DNA of 20,558 nucleotides, from NCBI GenBank assembly GCA_001632435.1, contig KV424182.1:1-20558 (forward strand), written 5' to 3'. This document shows positions 9,133 through 17,851 of the stretch, one piece after another. Under the pieces are notes generated by a model, which was given only the letters and a program-made list of their open reading frames with translations, had not been told where the DNA came from and did not search any database. How positions within the stretch are numbered: position 1 is the stretch's first letter; every line of letters begins with the position of its first letter. Position numbers and translations under genes: made by a program. This DNA comes from Calocera cornea HHB12733. Taxonomy: Eukaryota; Basidiomycota; Dacrymycetes; Dacrymycetales; Dacrymycetaceae.

Positions 9133-10311
9133 TTAACCTCCCATCTCCTCATACAGTCCGATGCCCGTATACGTGGTGACCTGCCCTCTGATTCCCCCAA
9201 CTACGTTTCCCACCCATCTTGTATACAGAAGCGGGTAATTGACAATAGACTGTTCGTTTGTGATGTTGACTTCAAGGACGCCGAGGCTGCCCATATCGTA
9301 CACGATTGTGAACCCATCTGGCAAGAGGCCAGGAACAGGCGGATATGCGCCTCCTAGTAGGCCTGTCGGACGAACGGCCATGGAGCCGCATGAGTTGGCA
9401 ACAACAGCGCCGTTCTCCGCGAGATATCCGAGCTGATGCTCTACACCAGTATTGTCGAGCAAGTCGAACCAAACGATCGAGTAGGGGCCGAAACGTGCAT
9501 GTCCCCAATACCAGCTGCCAATATCGTCGCTGAAAGCTTGATCGCCGTAGTTCTAGTACAAGCCAGTCAGTTCTCCTGAAATCCCGTCATTGTGAGTGAG
9601 ATCCGTACCGTGTCGTGATATCCAACCCCTGTGTAGCTGATTTGCTGACCCTTGTAGGTGAGACTCACAGTTGCGTCTGCATCAGGGATGGAGTTTCCCC
9701 AACCGAGATGGGGACAAACAATCAACGATGCTCCGACGGTAGCCGGGCCACAGGATGCATGGTGCGGTGCAACCTTTGCAGACATCAGTGGTATTTGTTT
9801 GTCACAGAAGCTGCTTACGTACAGAATTTAGCACAATAGTGCCAGAGAGCTCGTTGGCGGTGTCGTCAATGGTGACGGTGTAGCTGGACAAGTCGGATGC
9901 TCCCGTCCAGCTGTACCCCGAGCCGTTGAAGACGCCAGACAGGCCATCTCCCTCCGTTGTCAAAATGACCCATTGAGCCGATACTTCAAGAGCAACCTGC
10001 TCTCCGGACTCCAGCTGCAGATTGACCTCGATGAAGTTGAATGGAAGTACACCAGAGGGACTACCCGTAGCGCCAGGGGCGTTTCCTAACAAGCTGATGA
10101 CCGCCGATTGCGACAAATCGTTCGACACCACATCGAAGTACCACCATTGGGCAGCAGTTGTGTTGTAGAAGTTGACTTTTGGCGCATCGAATCCACCCGG
10201 TTCCAGTGTAAATTGGACCGTGCTGTCGCCTGTCACCGCATATGGTGGATATGTAATCGTTTGTCCATGCGCTAGAGCTAACAGGCAGAACGCGGTAAAG
10301 GGTGCCAACAT
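9133..10311 (-). CDS. Secreted lipocalin-fold Diels-Alderase/CrtC-like protein, copy 2
   Basis: Exons 10311-9823, 9773-9609 and 9552-9133 give 357 residues. Intron 1 (9774-9822, 49 nt) starts GTACGT and ends TGCAAAG, with the same CACTGATG branch-like motif as copy 1. Intron 2 (9553-9608, 56 nt) starts GTACGG and ends GTACTAG with CTGACT. Residues 1-16 are a signal peptide (MLAPFTAFCLLALAHG). FDAPKVNFYN leads to WWYFD at 56-60. Exon 2 encodes APHHASCGPATVGAS (C171) and GWGNSIPD. Exon 3 encodes WYWGHARFGPYSIVWFD, VEHQLGYL, the second conserved cysteine in NSCG and a final YTGIGLYEEMGG. It has an additional cysteine in IVCPHLG. The family fold is a pair of lipocalin-like barrels; the reaction here cannot be predicted from sequence alone. 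No damage is seen. Confidence 0.9.
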
Positions 10312-10369
10312 GATTGGAGCGCCAAGAGGACCGTTTCCAACTGGTACATCACGTTCTGCCTAAATGGGC

Positions 10370-10380
10370 CTTTTTAAGCC
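10370..10380 (-). promoter_or_regulatory. TATA-like element of Diels-Alderase-like copy 2
   Basis: The minus-strand sequence GGCTTAAAAAG, continuing into GCCC, lies about 60-70 nt before the ATG at 10311. It fits the array-wide TTAAAAAGG pattern. Confidence 0.5.
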
Positions 10381-10671
10381 TGATGATTGTCCCTAAAGAG
10401 AGATATACATCAGGTCCTCGGATAACGACTTGAATGGTCACGAGTCCAAACCTTCGCTCGTCACACGTTCAACTTGACGGCTCCGTCTCATCTTGACTAT
10501 GAAGCGGGTTGGCAATCAGGTGCATTACCACCTTGCTCTGTTCTCTGCATGATATGGATGCAGTGGTTCACAGAGCTTGTATGTAACCGATAGCAGCCGT
10601 GACGTGACAGCATGAGGGTCGTCGAGGTCGGAAGCGTCTCCCCGGAGAAGCCAATGCAAACGAATCGGGTG

Positions 10672-10679
10672 TGACGTCA
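10672..10679. promoter_or_regulatory. CRE-type site TGACGTCA
   Basis: A perfect TGACGTCA octamer lies about 360 bp upstream of the ATG of Diels-Alderase-like copy 2. It is the same bZIP-type core as that upstream of NmrA-like copy 1 (2201-2208). Function is inferred from the consensus only. Confidence 0.3.
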
Positions 10680-10897
10680 AGGCCGCAGCCGCCTCAGGGC
10701 CGAGGTGCGCGGTGCCGCAATTCCCCGCTTCTCCCCTGAAAGAGATGCTGATAAGCCGACAATTTGCGAGAGTTATTCACACCACGCCTTGAACGAGAAG
10801 CTCGGCGACGGCGCCGGCAATATGACATGAACAGTTCGCATTGATACAAGGGTTATGACGTCCGATACTCTTGACCGCTCGACTCTAAATCCGGTTT

Positions 10898-12073
10898 TCA
10901 ACCTCCCATCTCTTCGTACAGCGCAACGCCAGTATACGTGGTCTCACCAGTTACACCACCTACCACACTCCCGACCCATCTCGTATACAAGCCAGGGTAA
11001 TCCACCACGCTTTGCGTGTTGGTTACGTTCACCACTAGATTGCCGTTGAGGAGTCCTAAGTCGTACTGGATGTAGAAACCATCTGGCATCAACCCAGCAA
11101 CCGGTGGGTAAGCAGAATTTGGTCCTGTCGGGCGAACGCTTATCCCAGCACAGGTGTTCGAGATAATGATGCCATTATACGCGGCGTAGCCCAGTTGATG
11201 CTCGTTGCCGTTGATGTCCATCATATCCCACCAAACGAGTGACCATGGCCCGAAGGTTGCATGCCCCCAATACCAGCTGCCGAGGTCGTCAGCGAAAGAC
11301 TGGTCACCCCAGTTCTACGCAAAATGTGAGTCTCTCAACGGGAAATGGTTTGCTAGGATACTGTCGCACCGAGTCGTGATATCCACGGCCTTGGTAGCTA
11401 ATTGCCTGCCCTTGATAGGTCAAGGTGACGGTTGCAACAGAATCGGGAATCGCATTAGCCCAGCCGAGATGTTCAACCACCAATAATGTGCCACCAAGTA
11501 TATCTGGACCGCATGATGCATGGCGGTAAGCGGCCTAGTTCTTTGTGAGTCAACTGCTCCCCCATTCACACGTTCGCGTCTCACCGTTTCAAATACAATG
11601 GAGCCGTACAGATCGTTCACCGGGTCGGTGATATTGATGGTATAGACCGAAACATCCGGAGTTCCGGTCCAGCTGTAGCCCGACTGATTGAAGACAGCAG
11701 ATGAGCCATCGCCGTTTGTCGTCATAATGATGGCCTCGGACGGGACCAAGGCCGCTGCCAGACTGCCATCAGGCAGCTGCAGGTTGACTTCGATGAAGTT
11801 GAAGGGAACCTCGGTGGCTGGAGTGCTTGTGGCGCCTGGCGCGTTACCCAGGAAGGTGATGACAATCGATTGGGTTAAGTCCAGCGAGACAACGTCGTAG
11901 TACCACCACTGCGCCGAGTTGGTGTTGAAGAAGTTCATCTTTGGGCCATCGAAACTGCCCAAGCCGAGGGTCCATTCGATGGTGGGCGTGCCGCTTTGGG
12001 CATATGGCGGAAATATGATGGTCTGAGCTAGGGCGCTCACAACGAAGCCGAAGAGGCCGAGCAGAGCAGCCAT
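10898..12073 (-). CDS. Secreted lipocalin-fold Diels-Alderase/CrtC-like protein, copy 3
   Basis: Exons 12073-11585, 11534-11370 and 11314-10898 give 356 residues. Exon 1 (489 nt) and exon 2 (165 nt) match copy 2 in length exactly. Intron 1 (11535-11584, 50 nt) is GTGAGA...GAACTAG with GTTGACTC; intron 2 (11315-11369, 55 nt) is GTGCGA...GCGTAG. A signal peptide covers residues 1-16 (MAALLGLFGFVVSALA). FDGPKMNFFN precedes WWYYD at 56-60, where the usual F is Y. Exon 2 reads AAYRHASCGPDILGG, so the conserved cysteine (C171) is kept while the APHH and PAT residues around it have changed. Exon 3 has NTCAG in place of NSCG, and ends YTGVALYEEMGG. Together these make it the most variable intact copy around the probable disulfide. 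The reading frame and splice sites are undamaged. Confidence 0.9.
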
Positions 12074-12128
12074 TGTGAGGATGGCTGGAGGAGGCGATTC
12101 GGGTGAGTCTCTTTACCCTGAAGCCCTG

Positions 12129-12140
12129 AGCCCCTTTAAT
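12129..12140 (-). promoter_or_regulatory. TATA-like element of Diels-Alderase-like copy 3
   Basis: The minus-strand sequence ATTAAAGGGGCT lies about 57-67 nt before the ATG at 12073, in the same position as the TTAAAAAGG elements of the neighbouring copies. Confidence 0.45.
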
Positions 12141-12264
12141 ACGTTTCCTCAGATGTGATACCCATATTTGCGCTTTCCCCTCGGGCAATAAGCGCATCGT
12201 CATCCTCGTCAGAGCGGTTCCGCCATGTTCAAGAGGCGGTCCGAATAGCAATAGGATCAAACAC

Positions 12265-12282
12265 CCACCAGCATGCTGGTGG
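12265..12282. promoter_or_regulatory. 18-bp perfect palindrome upstream of copy 3
   Basis: CCACCAGCATGCTGGTGG is its own reverse complement over all 18 bases. It lies about 190 bp upstream of the copy 3 ATG. A perfect palindrome of this length suggests a site for a dimeric DNA-binding protein or a small cruciform. The factor is unknown. Confidence 0.4.
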
Positions 12283-12740
12283 TCGTCATTGGCTTGGTTG
12301 GCATGCGGCGCACACACGCTTTGGCCTTCGGGACCGTCGAGGCTGTAAGGGACTCAGGGCTGCACCCTAACCGCTGTCAATTTGTTACCCCTGACGTAGG
12401 AACATCATCATGGATCGTCGCCGAGCAGCCTCGTTGTGATCGCGGATATGAGGCATCAACCAAGCCGGCGCTGAAGAACAGCGAAACTTTGATGTCCAGG
12501 CGGCCGGCGGGATCGAATCTTTCAGGAACTGCCGTTCCTAGCATGATATATGAAATATATATTAGCGGAAGGCGATATGATGCTGTCCAAGGACAAAACA
12601 GATGATTACTCCATTGTCACATGTCATTCAGGGCCGAATGCACCAGAGCATCATTTTGGTGGTCTGACAGCGACGTTCGGATCAGGAAGAAAGCCGAGAA
12701 CGGCACAATGTTATTGACTTCTGCGCGGGAGCGGCATCTT

Positions 12741-13919
12741 TCAGCCTCCCATCTCCTCGTAGAGCGCAACGCCGGTATAGGTCGTCTGTCCTTGGATGCC
12801 ACCCGCAACGCTGCCGACCCATCTCGTGTATAGACCAGGATACTGGACGATGGGCAGATAGTTCGTGACGTTGACTTCCAAAACGCCGGCACTGCCCATG
12901 TCATAGACAATCTGGAAGCCAGTCGGAAGCAGACCAGGGATAGGCGGGTACGCGGAGTTCGATCCCGTCGGACGGACAGGCATTGCTCCGCACGAGTTGG
13001 CGACGACTGCGCCGTTCTGTGCGAGATATCCCAATTGATGCTCGACACCAGTGTTATCCATCATGTCGAACCAGACGAGCGAGTAGGAGCCGAAACGCGC
13101 GTGGCCCCAGTACCAGCTTCCAAGATCTTCGGTGAAAGCTCGATCGCCCCAGTTCTGTAGAACATGTCGATAAAGCTTCGATGTCCATTTATTAGAGAAG
13201 AACTCACCGAATCATGATAGCCGCGACCTGTGTAACTAATCTGCTGATTATTCAGGACGAAATCCACGGTCGCCGTCCCGTCAGGGATGGAATTTCCCCA
13301 TCCGAGGTGTGGAGAAACTAGTAGAGATGCCCCTAGGACTGCCGGCCCGCAAGATGCATGATGAGGCGCGTCCTAAGGCCCATGAGATCAATGTGTTACC
13401 AAGGGTTGTAACCTGTGAACTCACCGAGTTGACTTGTATAGTACCCGAGAAATTATTCACCACATCGTCGATCTCGATCAATAGTGTCGACAAGTCAGAT
13501 GTCTCGGACCATCCGTACCCCGCACCATTCATAATACCAGCCGAGCCATTCCCCGTGGTAGTGATGGTTATGGATTGAGCTCCAGCGGTGAAGGCCACCA
13601 GCGTGCCGTTCGCAAGCTGTATGTTGACCTCAATTAAGTTGAACGGCAGCAAGCCAGGCGGGCTGCTTGTCGCGGCCGGAGAGTTGCCCATCAACGTGAG
13701 CACGACCGATTCCTTCAGATCATTCGAGACCACGTCGAAGTACCACCACTGGGAAGAGGTTGCATTGTAGAAATCGACCTTCGGTCCATCGAAGCCGCTG
13801 GATGATTGGACGGTGAACTGAACAGTGCTGGTACCGTTCTCCACGTAGCCGGGATAGTTGGTAGTTGTCTGTGTCTGACCCAAAGCGACCACGCCGAGCA
13901 GCGCAAGCAGAGAGAGCAT
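12741..13919 (-). CDS. Secreted lipocalin-fold Diels-Alderase/CrtC-like protein, copy 4
   Basis: Exons 13919-13425, 13372-13208 and 13154-12741 give 357 residues. Intron 1 (13373-13424, 52 nt) is GTGAGT...CCTTAG; intron 2 (13155-13207, 53 nt) is GTGAGT...CTACAG. Residues 1-16 form a signal peptide (MLSLLALLGVVALGQT). FDGPKVDFYNATSS leads to WWYFD at 58-62. Exon 2 begins DAPHHASCGP (C173). Exon 3 begins NWGDRAFTEDLGSWYWGHAR, continues with WFDMMDNTGVEHQ and NSCG (C275), and ends YTGVALYEEMGG. Several N-glycosylation sequons (for example N28 in NGT and N52 in NAT) fit an extracellular or ER-lumen protein. As for the family, a pericyclase-like or other lipocalin role is possible but unproven. 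The frame and all splice sites are intact. Confidence 0.9.
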
Positions 13920-13989
13920 GTTGAGGACGGTTGGATCGGGGAGGGGAACGACCGCCTTGACGATGTTTGCTGTCCTCTACACGAGCGCC

Positions 13990-14000
13990 CTTTTAAACGC
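13990..14000 (-). promoter_or_regulatory. TATA-like element of Diels-Alderase-like copy 4
   Basis: The minus-strand sequence GCGTTTAAAAG, continuing into GGCGC, lies about 72-80 nt before the ATG at 13919 and matches the array-wide TTAAAA(A)GG pattern. Confidence 0.5.
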
Positions 14001-14674
14001 GTTTGCAAACGAATTATGCGGGTCCAAGGTAAGGTCCATGCCGCATGCGGACAAGGAGACGCTTTGGCGGCCATGAGGGGCTGGTGGTGGTACGTTGGAG
14101 TGATGCCCACCGTGGCGGGTCATTGGTGCCTTACACAGCGTGATCGGGGCGTTCCGTAGATCAGCCGCTAGGGTACCTCGAGCAATGTGTGAAGTACCGT
14201 TCGTCCTTGTCGATGCTTGGTCCTCACTTGCACTGCGAAACATGCCGGTTGTCGCCGAAACGAAGAGCCAATCCCCGTCGACATCGTATTGTTCCAAACA
14301 AAGGAGTTGACCTGAGACGCCACCCCCGGATGGCGCACTCACAATATGTCCTCGGATACCAGAGACATCGTACTCGTACCAGACAGAATGGTCGGAGCTT
14401 GTATGAAGGTCCCACGCAGACCCTTTCATTTGCGAGGGCCGATGCGAACATTCGCCGAGCCGGACTGTAGATGGAGCCGTGCCCCTTGTTCGTAGCTGTG
14501 CCGCCATGGACCTTATTCGGAGGGATGCTAGTCTTGACCAAAACTTGCCAAAATAGGAAGCGGGAAGCTGACTCGAGCACGGGTTCCAGGCACAAGGTAC
14601 AGCGTGAGTGTTCACAAGATAAGGCTGACGCGCCCCGCACGATTGCTGCACGGCGCGTGGCGCCCTTTGTTTTG

Positions 14675-14693
14675 TCACGTGGACCTCACGTGG
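14675..14693. promoter_or_regulatory. Paired TCACGTGG motifs
   Basis: TCACGTGG occurs twice in direct orientation, with CACGTG cores at 14676-14681 and 14687-14692 and starts 11 bp apart, about one helical turn. Such spacing could let two bHLH dimers bind the same face. It is about 760 bp upstream of copy 4, so the target gene is uncertain. Confidence 0.3.
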
Positions 14694-15390
14694 TCTGCGA
14701 CTTGGAATAACCTCGGCGAGCTTTTCTCCAGGCTTGAAGCATAGGACCCGTGGTATATGCAACAGTCAGCTCCATGCCACTTCTTAACGTGGAAATCAGC
14801 ATCCCTTTTGCATTCAACAAGGCGAAGATACTGTATTCACTCTGATACCCAAGAACAGGCGCCCCGTTCTGCCGTCTGAAGCGCGAGGAATTTGACGGAG
14901 GTGTCCCGATGTCGGAACAGCATGGGCAACGGCTCGGCCGCCGGCCGGCTTCCGAGCAGAGCGGTTTGCATGTATGCTGGCACTAGGGGACATCTGGCGT
15001 CAGGGTGCGGCGTGGCTTGAAGATGTGCACCGAAGCCTTGTACGATACGGCGAAGTGCTGGCCGCATGGTCAGCGCACAATCGTCCTGCCGCAACAGCTA
15101 CTTACTAAGGTGCATCGCCGGCCTTGGCAACCATGTTGAGGGCGATGCGTTATTGGAAGCAAGCAATCGTGCTGAAGCTTCTCTGACGAGAGCAAGATTC
15201 TAGAATCCGAGTCCAGGTTGTAAGCATTCCGCTTGAAGGAATGCGGGTCTAGCGCTCACATCGATCGTCCGGCAAGCGGCCTTCAATTCGGACGCTTGAC
15301 ATTACAGGAATATGCGAAGTAACTGTCCTCATGGTCACTAAGCATAATCTCATTACTGGCACAGACAAGGATACCTCTCGATAGGGAGTT

Positions 15391-16579
15391 TCAGCCGCCC
15401 ATCTCCTCGTACAAGGCGACACCGGTGTAGGTGGCCTGACCCCTGATGCCACCAGCCACGTTTCCAACCCATCTCGTGTACACCCCCGGATAAGACACGA
15501 TCGCCTCATGATTGGTGACGTTGACCTCGAGGACGCCAGCACTGCCCATGTTGTAAATGATCTGGAATCCGGTAGGCAGCAAGCCGGGAATAGGGGGATA
15601 AGCTGAGTTTGCTCCTGTCGGACGGACAGGCATGGTTCCACACGAGTTGGCCACCACGACACCGTTCTGCGCCAGGTATCCAGTTTGGTGCTCGACCCCC
15701 GTAATATCCATCATGTCGAACCACACGAGTGAGTACGAGCCGAAACGTGCATGGCCCCAGTACCAGTTTCCAAGATCAGCGCTGAAAGCCCGGTCGCCCC
15801 AGTTCTGCGGAAGTTATTAGTGCTTCATGGATTGATATGACGTCGTAAGTAAACCATACCGAATCATGATATCCGCGGCCTTGGTAACTGAGCTGTTGAC
15901 CGTGGTAGTTCAGACTCACAGAGGCTAAGGCGTCCGGTATTGAATTGGCCCAGCCTAAATGTGGAGACACGAGCAAAGAGGCACCCGTTGTCGCGGGACC
16001 GCAAGATGCATGATGTGGAGCATTCTGTATGTTACGCATAAGTGATGATTGTATCTCCTTAGCCAAATGACTCACCGAGTTGAGTTGAATGCTGCCAGAT
16101 AGGCCGTTGAGCGTGTCGTTGATCTTGATTAAGATATTCGACAGATCGGGAGCGCCTGACCAGCTGTAACCGGCACCGTTGAAGACAGCAGAGGAGCCAT
16201 CGGCGACCGTTGTCATAGTGATAGTCTGTGCCGCGGCAGAAAGGGCCGCTAGACTGCCATCTGGTAGTTGCAGGTTGATCTCAATGAAGTTGAAAGGCAC
16301 AGTGCCGACAGGTGTCCCTGTAGCTCCGGGTGCGTTACCCAGGAAGGTGATGACGATGGATTGTGTGAGGTCCGAGGAGACTGCGTCGAAGTACCACCAT
16401 TGGGCCGAGGTTGCATTGAAGAAGTCAATCTTGGGACCATCGAATCCGCTCGCACCCACGGTATACTGAACGGTACTATCGCCTTGAACAGCACTGGCCG
16501 GATAGGTGGTAACGATCTGTGGCTGGGCCATTAGCAGCACAGCAAATAGGACCGGAGGCAAGAGGACGGTGACGAGCAT
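15391..16579 (-). CDS. Secreted lipocalin-fold Diels-Alderase/CrtC-like protein, copy 5
   Basis: Exons 16579-16076, 16024-15860 and 15804-15391 give 360 residues. Intron 1 (16025-16075, 51 nt) is GTGAGT...CATACAG with a GTAAC branch motif; being a multiple of three without a stop it can be misread as coding. Intron 2 (15805-15859, 55 nt) is GTATGG...CCGCAG with ACTAATAAC. The ATG at 16579 is chosen because it starts a signal peptide (about residues 1-18, MLVTVLLPPVLFAVLLMA). The frame upstream only extends to a GTG. FDGPKIDFFNATSAQ leads to WWYFD at 61-65. Exon 2 begins NAPHHASCGPATTGAS (C176). Exon 3 carries WYWGHARFGSYSLVWFD, VEHQTGYL and NSCG, and ends YTGVALYEEMGG. It is close to copy 4 in sequence, suggesting a recent duplication. 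Intact. Confidence 0.9.
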
Positions 16580-16634
16580 CGTTGCGAACAGGGCGATAAG
16601 CGGTATTGATGGCGCGTTGAGGGAGCCCCGCACT

Positions 16635-16646
16635 CCTTTTTAACAT
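16635..16646 (-). promoter_or_regulatory. TATA-like element of Diels-Alderase-like copy 5
   Basis: The minus-strand sequence GTTAAAAAGGAG lies about 57-66 nt before the chosen ATG at 16579. Its position just upstream also supports that start over the GTG further upstream. Confidence 0.5.
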
Positions 16647-17080
16647 GCAGATGAGCCATCACAGGAAGCTTCTTCCCGCTAGGTTGGCGATAGGTGGAAC
16701 CATTGGAACGCGAGCTTGAACGTTCATCAGTGCCTGACCCAGTGGTTGAGGCCGTGCTATCCAGGATAATGCACGCCATCTTGTCGTTTGAGTCTCCATA
16801 TGATAGCTCTGAAAGGCGTGGGGCCGTCGGGCGCCGACTGTCTTATTCAAACGAGATAGCCAGGCAAACTTCAACCAGAGCCACGGTCAAAGTGCCACCT
16901 GATGCGAGCTGATGGCAGAAGCTCATCGAGTGGTCCGAGAGAGAGTCACGCGCCTGTTATACAGCAAAGACAGCGTTGGATCGCATCATGCGTGTTTTCC
17001 TATCCTAGACGGAATTCCCCTGACTTTGCTGTGAGACGTCCTCGGCACTTGGTGAATTCGTATTTCGGAATGTAGTTGCC

Positions 17081-17545
17081 ATGCCTGAGTCTTCATGCTA
17101 CCGTCCATCCTTGAGGTTCGGGGCAATTCGATCATCGACCTGCGATGCGCGGCCGCTGTCCAACGAGGTATCGTACAATATGTCGGATCAGGAACTGGAG
17201 ACCCTTTGGTGCACCCTGAAAGGTGAACGGATTGACTTCAGCTCAGGGTTGATGAACGGAAGAGCCACAACCCCGCCTCCGAGTAGCCCAGCCCAGCCAC
17301 CCCGCAGACATGTCGGAATACCGCAGAGGAAGCCCGTCCTCGAAGCACAGTCCACAGGGTTCCTGTGTCGAGCAGCCAAGATCAGCCTGGCAACCAAAGG
17401 TCGTTTACCGTTACGTACATTGGACCCTGACGCCAAGGAGTCTTCTGCCTATGTTGGCCACATCGAGGGTTCATTGACAGCCTTGATAGATTCAAGACGG
17501 TACCGCATACTGGCTGGGGCGAAATACCAGGCACCAAATTCGTAA
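17081..17545 (+). CDS. Possible hypothetical protein, 154 residues
   Basis: An ATG-started open frame on the plus strand ends in TAA and encodes 154 residues. It has a second in-frame ATG giving MSDQELETLWCTLKGERIDF, a proline-rich middle (TTPPPSSPAQPP) and a basic C-terminal half. No signal peptide, membrane helix or known motif is visible. It is the only plus-strand candidate in the array region and lies between the copy 5 promoter and the pseudogene. I do not recognise it, and a chance frame is at least as likely. The remaining bases of this gap (16647-17080 and 17546-17851) hold nothing I can identify. Confidence 0.22.
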   Translation: MPESSCYRPSLRFGAIRSSTCDARPLSNEVSYNMSDQELETLWCTLKGERIDFSSGLMNGRATTPPPSSPAQPPRRHVGIPQRKPVLEAQSTGFLCRAAKISLATKGRLPLRTLDPDAKESSAYVGHIEGSLTALIDSRRYRILAGAKYQAPNS

Positions 17546-17851
17546 AGCGGATCGCGTTTGAAAGCGTCGAGAGACCAGCTCGTCACGGGAACGCAGTTCA
17601 TTGAGCGCTGCGCATCCATTGGCCGAGTTCTTCCGGAAGCCTTCGAGCGCATGGCCCTCAGTTTCACATAACGGGTGTTGAATATTTGTCGTGGTAACGG
17701 GTCGGCTATAAGGGAGCATACACCCTGATCGATTCCCCGCTTCCCTCTGAGTGCATGTCAGAAGAGCGTTGCGGGATTGAGAACATGTCTTCTGGTACAC
17801 GACGCATGCCGAGATGCTGCATCCGGATGGGCCCGATAAGTCGTACGGTCT

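Larger units (their letters stand above)
10312..10897. other. Spacer between Diels-Alderase-like copies 2 and 3
   Basis: These 586 bases hold the promoter of copy 2 and the 3' flank of copy 3. Apart from the TATA-like element and a TGACGTCA site, nothing stands out. Confidence 0.5.
12074..12740. other. Spacer between Diels-Alderase-like copies 3 and 4
   Basis: These 667 bases hold the promoter of copy 3, an 18-bp perfect palindrome, an A/T-rich stretch near 12543-12563 and the 3' flank of copy 4. No gene is supported. Confidence 0.5.
13920..15390. other. Large spacer (1.5 kb) between copies 4 and 5, one long unassigned frame
   Basis: This is the widest gap inside the second array. It holds the copy 4 promoter, a pair of CACGTGG motifs near 14675-14693 and a 261-codon open frame on the minus strand (14762-13977). 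That frame opens at TTG, not ATG, and its 3' end runs through the copy 4 TATA-like element. It has no motif I know and is not called a gene. The stretch 14764-15390 shows only short unconvincing frames. Confidence 0.45.

Noticed and set aside
11844..12317. 157-codon minus-strand open frame
   Set aside because: It overlaps copy 3 exon 1 in another frame and runs across its promoter; it lacks family motifs.
12617..13048. 143-codon minus-strand open frame
   Set aside because: It is a frame-shifted shadow of exon 3 of Diels-Alderase-like copy 4.
7036..16579. Literal carotenoid hydroxyneurosporene synthase (CrtC) function
   Set aside because: The CrtC name reflects fold-level similarity. There are no carotenoid genes nearby, and signal peptides with paired cysteines make a bacterial-type carotenoid hydratase role unlikely.
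16580..16633. Longer N-terminus for Diels-Alderase-like copy 5
   Set aside because: The upstream frame begins at GTG, not ATG, and the internal ATG at 16579 starts a good signal peptide aligned with the other copies.
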